Counted from the first letter of the stretch, positions 44,214 through 53,052 are shown. The stretch is 64,000 nucleotides of DNA from CAVVDT01 sp963747005 (GCA_963747005.1 CAVVDT010000013.1:325805-389804); one strand, 5' to 3'. Notes: generated by a model not told the origin, from the letters alone. Program-made: numbers and translations.

Positions 44214-45686
44214 TCACCACCAGCGCTGCGGCCGCGCGGTGAACCCGGCGTCTTCCTCGATCGCCTGCGCCACGCGGAACAGCGTTGCCTCGTCGAACGG
44301 CTTGCCGATGAGCTGCAGGGCAAGCGGCAGGCCCTCGCCGTTGAGCCCGCCCGGCACTGCGATCCCCGGCAGCCCGGCCATGTTCACGGTGACGGTGAAA
44401 ATGTCGTTGAGGTACATCTGCACCGGATCGGAGGTCATCTCGGCGAGCCCGAAGGCGGCGTTGGGCGTGGCGGGCGTGAGGATCACGTCGACTTTGCCCC
44501 AGGCGGCATCGAAGTCCTGTTTGATCAGTGTCCTGATTTTCTGTGCCCGGACATAATAGGCATCGTAATAGCCCGCCGACAGCACATAGGTGCCGATCAT
44601 GATGCGCCGCTTGACTTCGGTGCCGAAGCCGGCGGCGCGGGAGTTCTCGTACATCTGGGTGATGTCCTCGCCCGGCACCCTGAGGCCGTAGCGCACCCCG
44701 TCATAGCGCGCCAGGTTGGACGAGGCCTCGGCCGGCGCCACGATGTAATAGGCCGGCAGCGCGTATTTGGTGTGCGGCAGCGACACCTCGACCACCTCGG
44801 CGCCACGGCTCCGCAACCAGTCGGCGCCCTGCTGCCACAGCCGGTCGATCTCTTCCGGCATGCCATCGATGCGGTATTCCTTCGGGATGCCGACCCTCAG
44901 GCCCCGGATATCGCCGGTCAGCGCCGCCTCGTAGTCGGGCACCGGGGTATCGACGCTGGTCGTGTCCTTGGGGTCGTGGCTGGCCATCGACTTCAGCATG
45001 ATCGCCGCATCGCGCACGTCGCGGGCGATGGGGCCGGCCTGGTCGAGCGATGAGGCGAAGGCGACGATCCCCCAGCGCGAGCAGCGCCCGTAGGTGGGCT
45101 TGATGCCGACGGTGCCGGTGAGCGCCGCCGGCTGGCGGATGGAGCCGCCGGTATCGGTGGCCGTGGCGGCGGCGCACAGATGCGCCGCGACCGCCGCCGC
45201 CGAGCCGCCCGACGAGCCGCCCGGCACCAGGTCGGCATTGGAGCCCCTGGCCCGCCACGGGTTGATCACCGGCCCGTACCAGGAGGTCTCGTTGGACGAG
45301 CCCATGGCGAACTCGTCCATGTTGAGCTTGCCGAGCATCACCGCCCCGTCGTCGAACAGGTTGGCGGCGACGGTGGCGTCGTAGGTGGGCTTGAACTGAT
45401 CGAGCACATGGCTGGCGGCCTGGGTGTGCACGCCCCTGGTGGCGAACAGGTCCTTGATGCCGAGCGGAATGCCCTCCAGCGGCCGTGCCGTACCGGCGGC
45501 GAGGCGCCTGTCGGCTTCGGCCGCCATGGCCAGCGCCTGCTCCGGCGTTTCCACCACATAGGCATTGAGCGTTCGCGCCGCCGCCATGGCCTTGAGATAG
45601 GCCTCCGTCAGTTCGACGGCGGAGAATGCCTTCTTCGCCAGCTTGTCGCGCGCCTCGGCGATGGTGAACCCGGTCAGGTCGGTCAT
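44214..45686 (-). CDS. gatA: Asp-tRNA(Asn)/Glu-tRNA(Gln) amidotransferase subunit A
   Basis: GatA is the amidase that supplies ammonia for correcting misacylated Asp-tRNA(Asn) or Glu-tRNA(Gln). The 490-residue product has the Ser-cisSer-Lys triad: Lys78 in GIPLGIKDLF, Ser158 in GGSSGGSAAA and Ser182 in DTGGSIRQPA. The ATG at 45686 gives the normal length. It lies 8 bases after gatC. gatB is not in the window. Confidence 0.96.
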   Translation of the reverse strand: MTDLTGFTIAEARDKLAKKAFSAVELTEAYLKAMAAARTLNAYVVETPEQALAMAAEADRRLAAGTARPLEGIPLGIKDLFATRGVHTQAASHVLDQFKPTYDATVAANLFDDGAVMLGKLNMDEFAMGSSNETSWYGPVINPWRARGSNADLVPGGSSGGSAAAVAAHLCAAATATDTGGSIRQPAALTGTVGIKPTYGRCSRWGIVAFASSLDQAGPIARDVRDAAIMLKSMASHDPKDTTSVDTPVPDYEAALTGDIRGLRVGIPKEYRIDGMPEEIDRLWQQGADWLRSRGAEVVEVSLPHTKYALPAYYIVAPAEASSNLARYDGVRYGLRVPGEDITQMYENSRAAGFGTEVKRRIMIGTYVLSAGYYDAYYVRAQKIRTLIKQDFDAAWGKVDVILTPATPNAAFGLAEMTSDPVQMYLNDIFTVTVNMAGLPGIAVPGGLNGEGLPLALQLIGKPFDEATLFRVAQAIEEDAGFTARPQRWW

Positions 45687-45694
45687 GCGCGCCT

Positions 45695-45982
45695 CTACTC
45701 CACCACCTTGGGAACCATGAAGAAGTGATCCTCGCCCGCCGGGGCATTGGCGACGATCGCCTCGGGCATGTGGCCGTCGTTCACCACGTCGTTGCGCATC
45801 TTCATGTCCATCTCCACCACCGAGGTGAGCGGCTCGACGCCGGAAACGTCGACTTCGTTCAGCATCTCGATCCATTTGAGGATGGCGTTCAATTCGCCTT
45901 CGAGGCGCGGCACGTCCTCTTCGGCAAGCTTCAGGCGCGCTAGGCTTGCGATGCGGCGCACGGTAGCCTGATCGACCGACAT
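45695..45982 (-). CDS. gatC: Asp-tRNA(Asn)/Glu-tRNA(Gln) amidotransferase subunit C
   Basis: GatC is the small subunit that helps GatA fold and join GatB. The 95-residue product begins MSVDQATVRRIASLARLKLA and contains LNAILKWIEMLNEVDVSGVEP, the family signature. It is the first gene of a gatC-gatA-aminotransferase operon. Confidence 0.96.
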   Translation of the reverse strand: MSVDQATVRRIASLARLKLAEEDVPRLEGELNAILKWIEMLNEVDVSGVEPLTSVVEMDMKMRNDVVNDGHMPEAIVANAPAGEDHFFMVPKVVE

Positions 45983-46079
45983 GGGAACTCTCTAAAGAAG
46001 AAGGTTGCTGCAAAAGATCCGACAGGCGCGGGTGATAACATCCCGCAACGCCCACCGCAATGCGAACGCCGCTGCCGCC

Positions 46080-46171
46080 TTCGTCATTCCGGCGCCGGCC
46101 GGAATCCGGTGCCCAAAGCACGAACTCGTCCGCCGCTCTGGACCGCGACCTGCGTCGGGGTGACGGGAAGT
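46080..46171. repeat. REP-like interspersed palindromic element, second copy
   Basis: Starts TCGTCATTCCGGCGCCGGCC, continues into a complementary GGCCGGAATCC arm and ends with GCGACCTGCGTCGGGGTGACGG. It has the same plan as the element at 8440-8530. It lies upstream of gatC and downstream of the M24 gene. Confidence 0.75.
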
Positions 46172-46175
46172 GAAA

Positions 46176-47351
46176 TCACCACCACCTCACCCGCGCATCG
46201 GTAATCTTTTCAACGCCCGTCTCGCCCACCACCACGGTTTCCTCGAAATCGCCGGCATAACCATCGCGCAGCAGCCATTTTTCCACGCAGATCACCATGC
46301 CGGGACGCACCTGCTCTGTAACCCCCGGCGCCAGCCACGGATCGTCCCACCCCAGCCCGATGCCGTGCCCGAAGCCCTGGAAGTTGCCGGACTTGGGAAA
46401 ACCGAGCCGCGCCTGCTCGGCGGCGCCCGCCTGCATCACGTCAGCCCCCGTCGCCCCGACACGCACCGCCGCCATGCCGGCCTCCACCACCGATATGGCG
46501 CTTTCGAACACCTCGACCTGGGCATTGGAGACCTGACCCACCGGGCGGCAGCGGGCGAGGTCGAAATAATAGCCATCGAGGATGCCCGAAACCCCGGCGC
46601 AAAAGAAATCGCCTTCCTCCAGCACCTCCGATGACCCCCAGGTGGGCAGCGCCGACTTGACAAATTTGGGTCGCGGCCCGCCGCGCCCGGAGCGGATGAA
46701 GGCGTTGTAGAGCATGCCCCGCGCCGGCACCAGGACGTCGAGCCCGGCGGCCATGATCTCGCCGTGGCTGCGGCCGGCCGCCACCTTTTCCAGCATGGCA
46801 TCGGTCATGCGCGAGCCGATCTCCGAGGCGCGGCGGAGAAGCGCGATCTCGGCTGCGCTCTTCACTGCCCGCAAGGCGTTGGCGACGGGCTGGATGTCGC
46901 GAAAATCCGTCCCCGGCAGCCCGGCAACGAGGGCGCGGTACATGGAGGCCGGCATGGCCTCGGCCCCGACCAGTCCCAGCGGCGCCCCCGCCAGCCCGCT
47001 CTCCTTCAGCCCGGTAATGACCGCTTCGGTGACGAAATCGGCGAATTGCACCTGCGAGGCCGGCAGGCCGGCCACCGTCGCAACGGGAATATCGACGACC
47101 AGCCGCGCCTCGCCGCGCACCGGCAGCAGCATCACAGCGTGCGCCCGCCCCGACCAGTTGCCGGCGACGTCGGGAATATAGGGAAACTGGGTATAGAAGC
47201 CGCTCAGCCAGAAGATGTCGGCAAAACGATCGAGACTGCCGCCGCCGCGCGACACGATGACCGCCCCCGCCAGCCCTGCGGACTCCACCGCCTGCCGCAG
47301 GCGCTCGCGCCTTTCGGCAAATTCCCCGGCCGTGACGGTAACGCTGTCCAT
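46176..47351 (-). CDS. M24 (Xaa-Pro peptidase fold) family protein, one metal ligand replaced
   Basis: A 391-residue pita-bread-fold protein with an N-terminal creatinase-type domain and a C-terminal M24 domain. Asp264 (YYFDLAR), the histidine in GFGHGIGLG, the Glu in VICVEKW and the last Glu in DFEETVV are present. The first metal aspartate appears replaced by Gly253, within GDFFCAGVSG. It may therefore be a single-metal or metal-free relative, such as creatinase, rather than a peptidase. It lies alone, divergent from the small secreted protein gene. Confidence 0.78.
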   Translation of the reverse strand: MDSVTVTAGEFAERRERLRQAVESAGLAGAVIVSRGGGSLDRFADIFWLSGFYTQFPYIPDVAGNWSGRAHAVMLLPVRGEARLVVDIPVATVAGLPASQVQFADFVTEAVITGLKESGLAGAPLGLVGAEAMPASMYRALVAGLPGTDFRDIQPVANALRAVKSAAEIALLRRASEIGSRMTDAMLEKVAAGRSHGEIMAAGLDVLVPARGMLYNAFIRSGRGGPRPKFVKSALPTWGSSEVLEEGDFFCAGVSGILDGYYFDLARCRPVGQVSNAQVEVFESAISVVEAGMAAVRVGATGADVMQAGAAEQARLGFPKSGNFQGFGHGIGLGWDDPWLAPGVTEQVRPGMVICVEKWLLRDGYAGDFEETVVVGETGVEKITDARVRWW

Positions 47352-47424
47352 GTGCTAACTTCCCCTGACCACCCACCCGCTTGCACCGGGAATTATGCTC
47401 ACAAACCCCAAGGGGAGAAAAGTC

Positions 47425-47754
47425 ATGTTGCGGCTTCACGTCCTGGCCGGCGCCCTGGCCCTTGTCATCGCCTCATCACCGGCATTTGCCGCCTGCTATC
47501 AGTCCATCGGCTGCACCGACGACCACTACATCCTCGAAGGCCCGTTGTGGAACATGGGCTGCGATGAGCTCTATGACGTGCGCAACATGATCTACAAGGA
47601 CAACGGCTACTGCTTTTCCACCGACAAGGCCATCGCCCGCTTCGGCAATGAGGGCTGCCATATCAGCGATGCCGCCCGGGTGCCGCTCAACACCTACGAA
47701 CGCGCAAACGTCCTTACCATCCGCAAGATCGAAAAGGCCATGAGCTGCAATTGA
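47425..47754 (+). CDS. Small secreted YARHG-like protein
   Basis: A 109-residue protein with a signal peptide (MLRLHVLAGALALVIASSPA) and a mature part of about 83 residues with six cysteines. The CDELYDVRNMIYKDNGYCFS segment resembles the YARHG domain, a family of unknown, probably cell-wall-linked, function. GGGGAG precedes the ATG at 47425, which decides this start over one ten codons upstream. It is divergent from the M24 gene. Confidence 0.7.
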   Translation: MLRLHVLAGALALVIASSPAFAACYQSIGCTDDHYILEGPLWNMGCDELYDVRNMIYKDNGYCFSTDKAIARFGNEGCHISDAARVPLNTYERANVLTIRKIEKAMSCN

Positions 47755-47886
47755 GGCGCACCCCCCCAACATCATAATCCGCCGCCCCGGGGCTTGGCCC
47801 CGGTCCATTCCGCCAGCCCCGCCCTGCGTCGGAGCGACTGCAACATCAAGCACCGCCATGGCGTTTGAGAACGGGCACCACCACCT

Positions 47887-48594
47887 TCACCCCTTGCCCG
47901 CCTTCCAGGCCCCATAACGCGCCCTGGTCTCGGCATCGGGCGGATAGAGGCCGGGGAGTTGCGCCCCCTTCTTTACCTCTTCCATCAGCCAGCCTTCCAG
48001 CCGCTCCTGTTCCGGCGCCACCTCGACCACCTGCCCGACCAGCGCCGCCGGGATCACCACGGCGCCGTCGCCGTCGGCGACGATGACGTCGCCCGGCAAT
48101 ACCGCCACCCCGCCGCAAGCAACCGGCTCCTGCCAGCCCACGAAGGTCAGCCCGGCGATCGACGGCGGCCCGGCGATGCCTGCGCACCAGATGGGGAAAT
48201 CGACCTCCGCCACGCCGGCCGCATCGCGCATGGTCCCGTCGGTGACGAGACCCTGAACGCCCCGCGCCTTCATGCGCGCCACCAGCAGGTCGCCGAAGAT
48301 CGCTGCATCCGGCACCCCCATGGCATCGACCACCGCCACGGCGCCCGCCGGCATCGCCTCGATGGCATGGCGGGTGGAGACCGGCCTGGTCCAGCTTTCC
48401 GGCGTCGCCAGGTCCTCGCGCATGGGGATGAAGCGCAGTGTGAAGGCCTCGCCCACCAACCGCGCCTGACCCTCGGCGAACGGCATCGGCCCGCGCATCC
48501 AGGAGTTGCGCACCCCCTTTTTCAGTAACACCGTGGTGATGGTGGCGACGGTAATGCCGGCGAGGACGCCGCGTTGTTCAGCCGTCAGAGTCAT
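47887..48594 (-). CDS. RraA-like family protein
   Basis: A 235-residue protein of the RraA / HMG aldolase fold. The metal- and substrate-binding motifs GDLLVARMKARGVQGLV and TDGTMRDAAG are visible. Bacterial members are often 4-hydroxy-4-methyl-2-oxoglutarate or related oxaloacetate-cleaving aldolases; true RNase E inhibition is limited to a small clade. It lies 12 bases after a frameshifted amino-acid oxidase gene, which fits a catabolic role. Confidence 0.8.
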   Translation of the reverse strand: MTLTAEQRGVLAGITVATITTVLLKKGVRNSWMRGPMPFAEGQARLVGEAFTLRFIPMREDLATPESWTRPVSTRHAIEAMPAGAVAVVDAMGVPDAAIFGDLLVARMKARGVQGLVTDGTMRDAAGVAEVDFPIWCAGIAGPPSIAGLTFVGWQEPVACGGVAVLPGDVIVADGDGAVVIPAALVGQVVEVAPEQERLEGWLMEEVKKGAQLPGLYPPDAETRARYGAWKAGKG

Positions 48595-48606
48595 GGGTGA
48601 TTTCCC

Positions 48607-49672
48607 CTAAATGAAGCGTTGAAAGCGATAGGGCTGGATGAGCGCGTCGACCTCGCCGGCGAGGATTTCCCGCGCCAGCATGTCGCCGATGGCCGGCGCC
48701 AGCGTCACGCCGGAATGGGTGACCGCCACGTAAAGGCCCTCGATGCCCGGCACTGCCCCAAGCGCCGGAAAGCCGTCCGCCGGGGTTGGCCGCTCACCGA
48801 CGGTAAAACCGTCCGGCCGCAAGTGGTCGGCGCCCTTCAGCATCGCCCTGAGGGTCGCCATCACCTCCATCATGGTATTTTCCGGCCGCGCCTCGTCGAA
48901 AGTGCCGACGAAGTCGAGCCCGGCATGCAGGCGCCCGTCGCCGCCCTGGCGCACCTCCATCCCCGGCGCCACCAGAAGATGCTCGATCAGCCGTTCGTTG
49001 GGTGCCGTATAGAGCAGCAGGCCGGGGGGCGAATTCGAGCCTGAAGTCGACGCCCGCCGTCGCCAGCAGGCCCGGCGTGGCGACGCCCGCCGCCACCACC
49101 ACGGCATCGGCGGCGATCGCCTCATTTCCCGTCAACCCGGCGATGCGGCCGCCGCTCACGCGCAAGGCCTTGACGCTTTCGCCCGTCCGAAGGGTCGCGC
49201 CCGAAGCCGCAATCAGCGCCCGCGCCGCGCCGGCGGCCTCCACCATGCCTTCGTCGGCGGCCAGCGCCGCCACGTCCGGCGGATCGATGAGGCCCGGTTC
49301 GATCCGGGCGATCTCGGTGCGCTCGATGAGCCGGATGTCGTAGCCCCAGCTTCGATGCTCGGCGCAATAGGCTTCCAGTTCGCCACGCGGCATGTCCCAG
49401 GCGATGCCGCCGGGAAACCGTGCGTCGATCCCCTGAACCTCTTCCGCCAGCCGCCGCCAGCCCCTGATCGCGGCCAGCCTGAGCGCCACATAGGGACGCG
49501 GGTTGCCGGCGGCGGCGTTGATCCAGCAAAAGCTCGCCCGGCTGGCGAGGCCGCCGGCGCTCTCTTCCGCCTCGATGACGGTGACGCGGGCGCCGCTGCG
49601 GGCGAGATGCCAGGCGATCGAGGCGCCGATGATGCCGGCACCGATCACCGCCACATGAGGCTTGGCTGCCAT
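48607..49672 (-). pseudogene. FAD-dependent (D-amino-acid oxidase type) oxidoreductase, frameshifted
   Basis: The first part (49672 to about 49030, some 215 residues) begins MAAKPHVAVIGAGIIGASIA, an FAD-binding GxGxxG fold of the DAO family. The rest continues in another frame from GLLLYTAPNERLIEHLL to the end at 48607. The switch occurs at a run of six G (six C on the coding strand) at 49024-49029. Removing one of them joins EFAP directly to GLLLYT, giving a full DAO protein of about 354 residues. It is either a recent mutation or a sequencing error. It lies between the DUF2155 and RraA-like genes in one operon. Confidence 0.85.
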
Positions 49673-49682
49673 GCGCACTGTC

Positions 49683-50138
49683 CTAGTTGCCGTTCTCGGG
49701 GATGCTGTTGTCCGGGGCGTCCGATTTGGGCGCCGCCTCCTGATCGGGCGGCGGCACGTCGGGATTCCGGCAGCCGGTCAGCCACACATCGTAGACCGGA
49801 TGCTCGACCGCGTTGAGGCCGGGGCTTTCGGCCAGCATCCAGCCGGAAAAGATGCGCTTCACCGAGCCGTCGAGCTGGTTGTCGTCGACCTGCACGAAGG
49901 CGGTGGTCTTGGGCGGCTCGGTCACCGGCCGGGTATAGCACACCCGGGGGCGCACATTGAGCGAACCGAAGCGATGGGTCTCATCGATCGGAACCTCGAA
50001 GGTGGTGATGCGGCCGGTGATCTTGTCGAGGCCGGCGAACACCGCGATGGGGTTCTTGATCGGCCCGGCCGAAGCCGCTGCGGCCCACGCGGCAGTGACA
50101 AGCGCCGCCGCCAATATTCTCCTGTGCAGTCTCATCAT
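49683..50138 (-). CDS. DUF2155 domain-containing secreted protein
   Basis: A 151-residue protein with a signal peptide (MMRLHRRILAAALVTAAWAA) and a DUF2155 core with RPRVCYTRPVTEPPKTTAFV and FSGWMLAESPGLNAVEHPVYDVW. The family is restricted to alphaproteobacteria and of unknown periplasmic function. An MMR double start means the first codon could be 50138 or 50135. It lies 3 bases after the methyltransferase gene. Confidence 0.85.
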   Translation of the reverse strand: MMRLHRRILAAALVTAAWAAAASAGPIKNPIAVFAGLDKITGRITTFEVPIDETHRFGSLNVRPRVCYTRPVTEPPKTTAFVQVDDNQLDGSVKRIFSGWMLAESPGLNAVEHPVYDVWLTGCRNPDVPPPDQEAAPKSDAPDNSIPENGN

Positions 50139-50141
50139 GTC

Positions 50142-50906
50142 TCAGTCGATGACCGCCGCCACCCGCAGGCGCACATAATCGGCGGTCCAGTTGCCGTCCT
50201 CGTCCCTCAGCACCGGCGCCAGCAGGTCAACCACCTCGTCCAGCACCGCGTCCATCGCCTCGCCGTACTGGTCGAAGAACGGCTTGCGGAAAACCCCGAG
50301 CCAGGCCTTCATGCCGGTCTTGAGCGGCGTCGGGCGGGGGAAGAGGCCGATGCGCTCGACCCGGAACCCGTGCCTTTCCAGACGCGCCTGATAGCTTTGC
50401 GGCGAAGGAAAGAACCACGGACCGGCCAGCGCCTGGTCGCCGCCGCGCCGCAATGCCGTAGCCCGCATGGCGGTGACGATGGCCGCCACGTTGCCGTGGC
50501 CGCCGAACTCGGCGACGAAGCGTCCGCCTGGCTCGAGCGCCCGCCTGATGCCGTCGATCACCCTGTCGGGCTCGCTCATCCAGTGCAGGGCGGCGTTGGA
50601 GAACACCGCGTCGAACTCCTTGTCGAAGCTGAGCGCCTGTCCGTCCATCTCGCGTGCATCGAGGCCGCGCGCCCGCGCCGCACGCAACAGGTCCTCGCTG
50701 GCATCGACGCCGATCACGCGCGCACCGGTCGCCGCGATCGCCGCGCTCAGCGCCCCGTCACCGCAGCCCAGATCGAGGATGCGTTCGCCCGCCATGGGCG
50801 CCAGCCAGTCGACCGCCGCGCCCGCCAGATCGGCCACGAAGCGGGCATGGGTGCCATAGCTGTCGGCCGACCAGGTCTGCTGGTGCGAGGGGCTGGCGCT
50901 GCTCAT
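50142..50906 (-). CDS. Class I SAM-dependent methyltransferase
   Basis: A 254-residue Rossmann-like methyltransferase. Motif I is ILDLGCGDGALSAAI, followed by the acidic DASEDLL and the FDAVFSNAALHWM segment typical of the Tam/UbiE-type group. The target is not known; trans-aconitate 2-methyltransferase is one possibility. Its start overlaps the mlaD stop as ATGA, indicating translational coupling. Confidence 0.85.
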   Translation of the reverse strand: MSSASPSHQQTWSADSYGTHARFVADLAGAAVDWLAPMAGERILDLGCGDGALSAAIAATGARVIGVDASEDLLRAARARGLDAREMDGQALSFDKEFDAVFSNAALHWMSEPDRVIDGIRRALEPGGRFVAEFGGHGNVAAIVTAMRATALRRGGDQALAGPWFFPSPQSYQARLERHGFRVERIGLFPRPTPLKTGMKAWLGVFRKPFFDQYGEAMDAVLDEVVDLLAPVLRDEDGNWTADYVRLRVAAVID

Positions 50907-51376
50907 TGGGCCGGCGCGTCCGCCTTGTCCTTGGTCTTGTTCTCGAACATGAACTGGCTGATCAGCGACCAGATATCGATGGCGCCCTGGGTATAGGTGA
51001 ACTTCCCGCCGGGCTTCAGCAGGGTTTCGCTGCCGCCGGCCTCGAGCGAAATGAACTTGCCGCCCAGCAGGCCCTCCGAGGTGACCTTGGCGGTGGTGTC
51101 GTCGGGCAGCTTCATCTTGGGGTCGACCACCATGGTGACGACGGCCTGGAAGCTTGAAGGGTCGATGTCCTGATTGGTGACGCTGCCGACCTTGATGCCG
51201 GCCATGCGCACGTCCGATCCCACCGTGATACCTTCGACATTGTCGAATTCGGCGGTCAGCGTGTAGCCCGATTCGCCGCGCCCGGCGTTGGTGGTGGTGT
51301 AGACGTAGAAAAAGAACACCCCGGCGATGGCGATCACCACCGCGCCGGTGATGGTTTCGACCAAACTGTTCTTCAT
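50903..51376 (-). CDS. mlaD: MlaD: outer-membrane lipid asymmetry maintenance, MCE protein
   Basis: MlaD is the MCE-domain subunit of the Mla ABC system that moves phospholipids between membranes. The 157-residue product has one N-terminal helix (TGAVVIAIAGVFFFYVY) and an MCE domain containing VEGITVGSDVRMAGIKVGSV and GLLGGKFISLEAGG. The ATG at 51376 has AAGGGA upstream; a longer frame adds a Pro-rich stretch not typical of MlaD. No mlaE or mlaF is nearby, as is common in Rhizobiales. Confidence 0.92.
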   Translation of the reverse strand: MKNSLVETITGAVVIAIAGVFFFYVYTTTNAGRGESGYTLTAEFDNVEGITVGSDVRMAGIKVGSVTNQDIDPSSFQAVVTMVVDPKMKLPDDTTAKVTSEGLLGGKFISLEAGGSETLLKPGGKFTYTQGAIDIWSLISQFMFENKTKDKADAPAQ

Positions 51377-51446
51377 GGCAAGGTCCCTTCCCCCGGAAGA
51401 TTGAGATCGGTTCAAGCTTGGTGGCGCCAGCGGCGCCGCTTCAGGT

Positions 51447-51845
51447 TCATTCCGGCTGCCAGGCCTCGTAATCGGGCGCTGCGGCCGGTCGGGGCGCCCC
51501 GGCAATGGAACCGGGCGGGTGGTAGGCAAGGGCCGAACCGGTCAGGTTGGGCTGGTGCGGACGCTGCCAGTCGCGGGGCTTGTAGTCTTCCTTGCTGGGC
51601 GGGGTATCGACCCGGTGGTGCATCCAGCCGTGCCAGCCCGGCGGAATCGACGAGGCCTCGGCGTAGTCCTTGTAGACCACCCAGCGATGCTCGGGGATGC
51701 TGTCGGGGATCGCCGACTTGGCCCGGTAGTAGCGGTTGCCCTCATCGTCTTCGCCCACGAACTCGCCATACCGCCAGATCGCGAAGCGCAAGCCCATGGT
51801 AGCACGGTGCCACCAGGCGAAAATCTGCAACAGGAAGTCTTTCAA
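51447..51845 (-). CDS. NADH:ubiquinone oxidoreductase subunit NDUFA12 family
   Basis: This is the bacterial homologue of the mitochondrial complex I accessory subunit NDUFA12/B17.2, present only in alphaproteobacteria. The product, about 132 residues, has KDFLLQIFAWWHRATMGLR, GEFVGEDDEGNRYYRAK, RWVVYKDYAEASSIP and the GWHGWMHH signature. I prefer a TTG start at 51845 (LKDFLLQI), with GGACGAGG before it; a GTG at 51872 is the alternative. It heads the operon running to the RraA-like gene. Confidence 0.88.
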   Translation of the reverse strand: MKDFLLQIFAWWHRATMGLRFAIWRYGEFVGEDDEGNRYYRAKSAIPDSIPEHRWVVYKDYAEASSIPPGWHGWMHHRVDTPPSKEDYKPRDWQRPHQPNLTGSALAYHPPGSIAGAPRPAAAPDYEAWQPE

Positions 51846-52021
51846 GCCTCGTCCTCGCCTTGCCGGCCGCACGCGGCCGCTGATGCCGGATCATCCCATA
51901 GACGCCGCGCAACTGTTGCGCAAGCCGCGCGCGCTGTCCAGTCCCCGGGCGATGCCGGCGGGGTGCCATGGCGCAGCCTTTGCGCTATGGTCCCGCCATG
52001 ATAATGAGGAGGCATCGTGGC

Positions 52022-52504
52022 ATGGGACTGAAATTCGGCATGCTGGCTGTGGCGGGCGCCCTCGCCCTCGCCTCGCCCCCCGCTCCCGCAAAGGCCGGCG
52101 ACAGCACCGTCTTCAGGACGACCATGGGCTTCGACGACGTCCGTCAGGCAGTGTCCGATGCCATCGTCAACCGCGGCTACGTCATCGACCACGTCTCCCA
52201 TATCGGCGACATGCTGAAGCGCACCGCCGCTGCCGTTGGGGCAACGAAGGACATCTATGCCAACGCCGAGACGGTGCAGTTCTGTTCCGCCGTCCTGTCG
52301 CGGCGCATGATGGAGGCCGATCCGGCCAACATCGTCTACTGTCCCTACGTGATCTACTACTACGAGAAGGCAGGCGAGCCGGGAACCGTCTATGCCGGCC
52401 ACCGCGTGCTCGGTCCGGTCGCCGCGCCCGCCTCCCAGGCGGTGCTGAACGAGATCAACACGTTGCTCGACGATATCGTGCGCGAGGCGACGAGCGACCA
52501 GTAG
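52022..52504 (+). CDS. Secreted DUF302 protein
   Basis: A 160-residue protein with a signal peptide (MGLKFGMLAVAGALALASPP) and a DUF302 domain: FDDVRQAVSDAIVNRGYVID, later CPYVIYYYEKAGEPGTVYAG. DUF302 proteins are small, mostly periplasmic, of unknown function, some linked to stress. AGGAGG about nine bases before the ATG at 52022 decides the start. It is divergent from the NDUFA12 operon. Confidence 0.82.
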   Translation: MGLKFGMLAVAGALALASPPAPAKAGDSTVFRTTMGFDDVRQAVSDAIVNRGYVIDHVSHIGDMLKRTAAAVGATKDIYANAETVQFCSAVLSRRMMEADPANIVYCPYVIYYYEKAGEPGTVYAGHRVLGPVAAPASQAVLNEINTLLDDIVREATSDQ

Positions 52505-52809
52505 TCGGCACCGACCTGGCGGCCACCGGCCTGCCATGTGATACCTCCCCGCCACCCGGTGTCATCACTTGTGGTCGCAAGCAGTGCCATTCGCGGGTGT
52601 GACCGGGGAACATGGGGGACAACACACCGGAGCCCCTTGCCTGCCGCCCCCTGGGCGTCGGGTCGAGACCGAGGATGACACCCCGGGTCAACATGAACGC
52701 CAGCTAAACGGCGCCATCAGACGCGGTTCAGTTTCGTGTCGCTATAACCGGTGCCATCAACGGGGAAGGGCGACATGGCCACCCCACCCAACCTGGAGGA
52801 GACAGACCC
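52505..52809. other. Non-coding spacer with GTGACC-rich, REP-like sequence
   Basis: This 305-base spacer between the DUF302 and the small Tyr-rich protein genes has no plausible gene. The segment 52640-52690 (GGGTCGAGACCGAGGATGAC) looks like another diverged interspersed palindrome. A promoter for the next gene must lie near 52730-52790. Confidence 0.45.
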
Positions 52810-53052
52810 ATGATCCGCAAGACCCTCATCGCCCTCACCATCGCCGCCGCCGCCACCGCCGCTGTCGCGTCCACCGCTTCGGCCGGCTACCGGGTCTATT
52901 TCGGGGCGCCCGTCTACGGCTACCACAACAGCTACTACGCCCCGGCCTATGTGGCGCCCTGCCACACGGTGTTCGCCGGCTACAAGTCCATCTGGAACGG
53001 TTATGGCTGGATCAGCGTTCCCCGCTACAAGCGCGTCTGCGGCTACTACTGA
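52810..53052 (+). CDS. Small secreted Tyr/Gly-rich protein
   Basis: An 80-residue protein with a signal peptide (MIRKTLIALTIAAAATAAVA) and a mature part of about 54 residues rich in Tyr, Gly and Pro with two cysteines. CTGGAGGAGACAGACCC precedes the ATG, a strong SD. The family is not recognised. Proteins of this make-up are often exported or envelope-bound, but no function is shown. Confidence 0.7.
   Translation: MIRKTLIALTIAAAATAAVASTASAGYRVYFGAPVYGYHNSYYAPAYVAPCHTVFAGYKSIWNGYGWISVPRYKRVCGYY

Noticed and set aside
49020..49035. Programmed frameshifting in the DAO-type gene
   Set aside because: No slippery heptamer with a downstream structure is evident, and the family is not known to use it; a plain indel is simpler.
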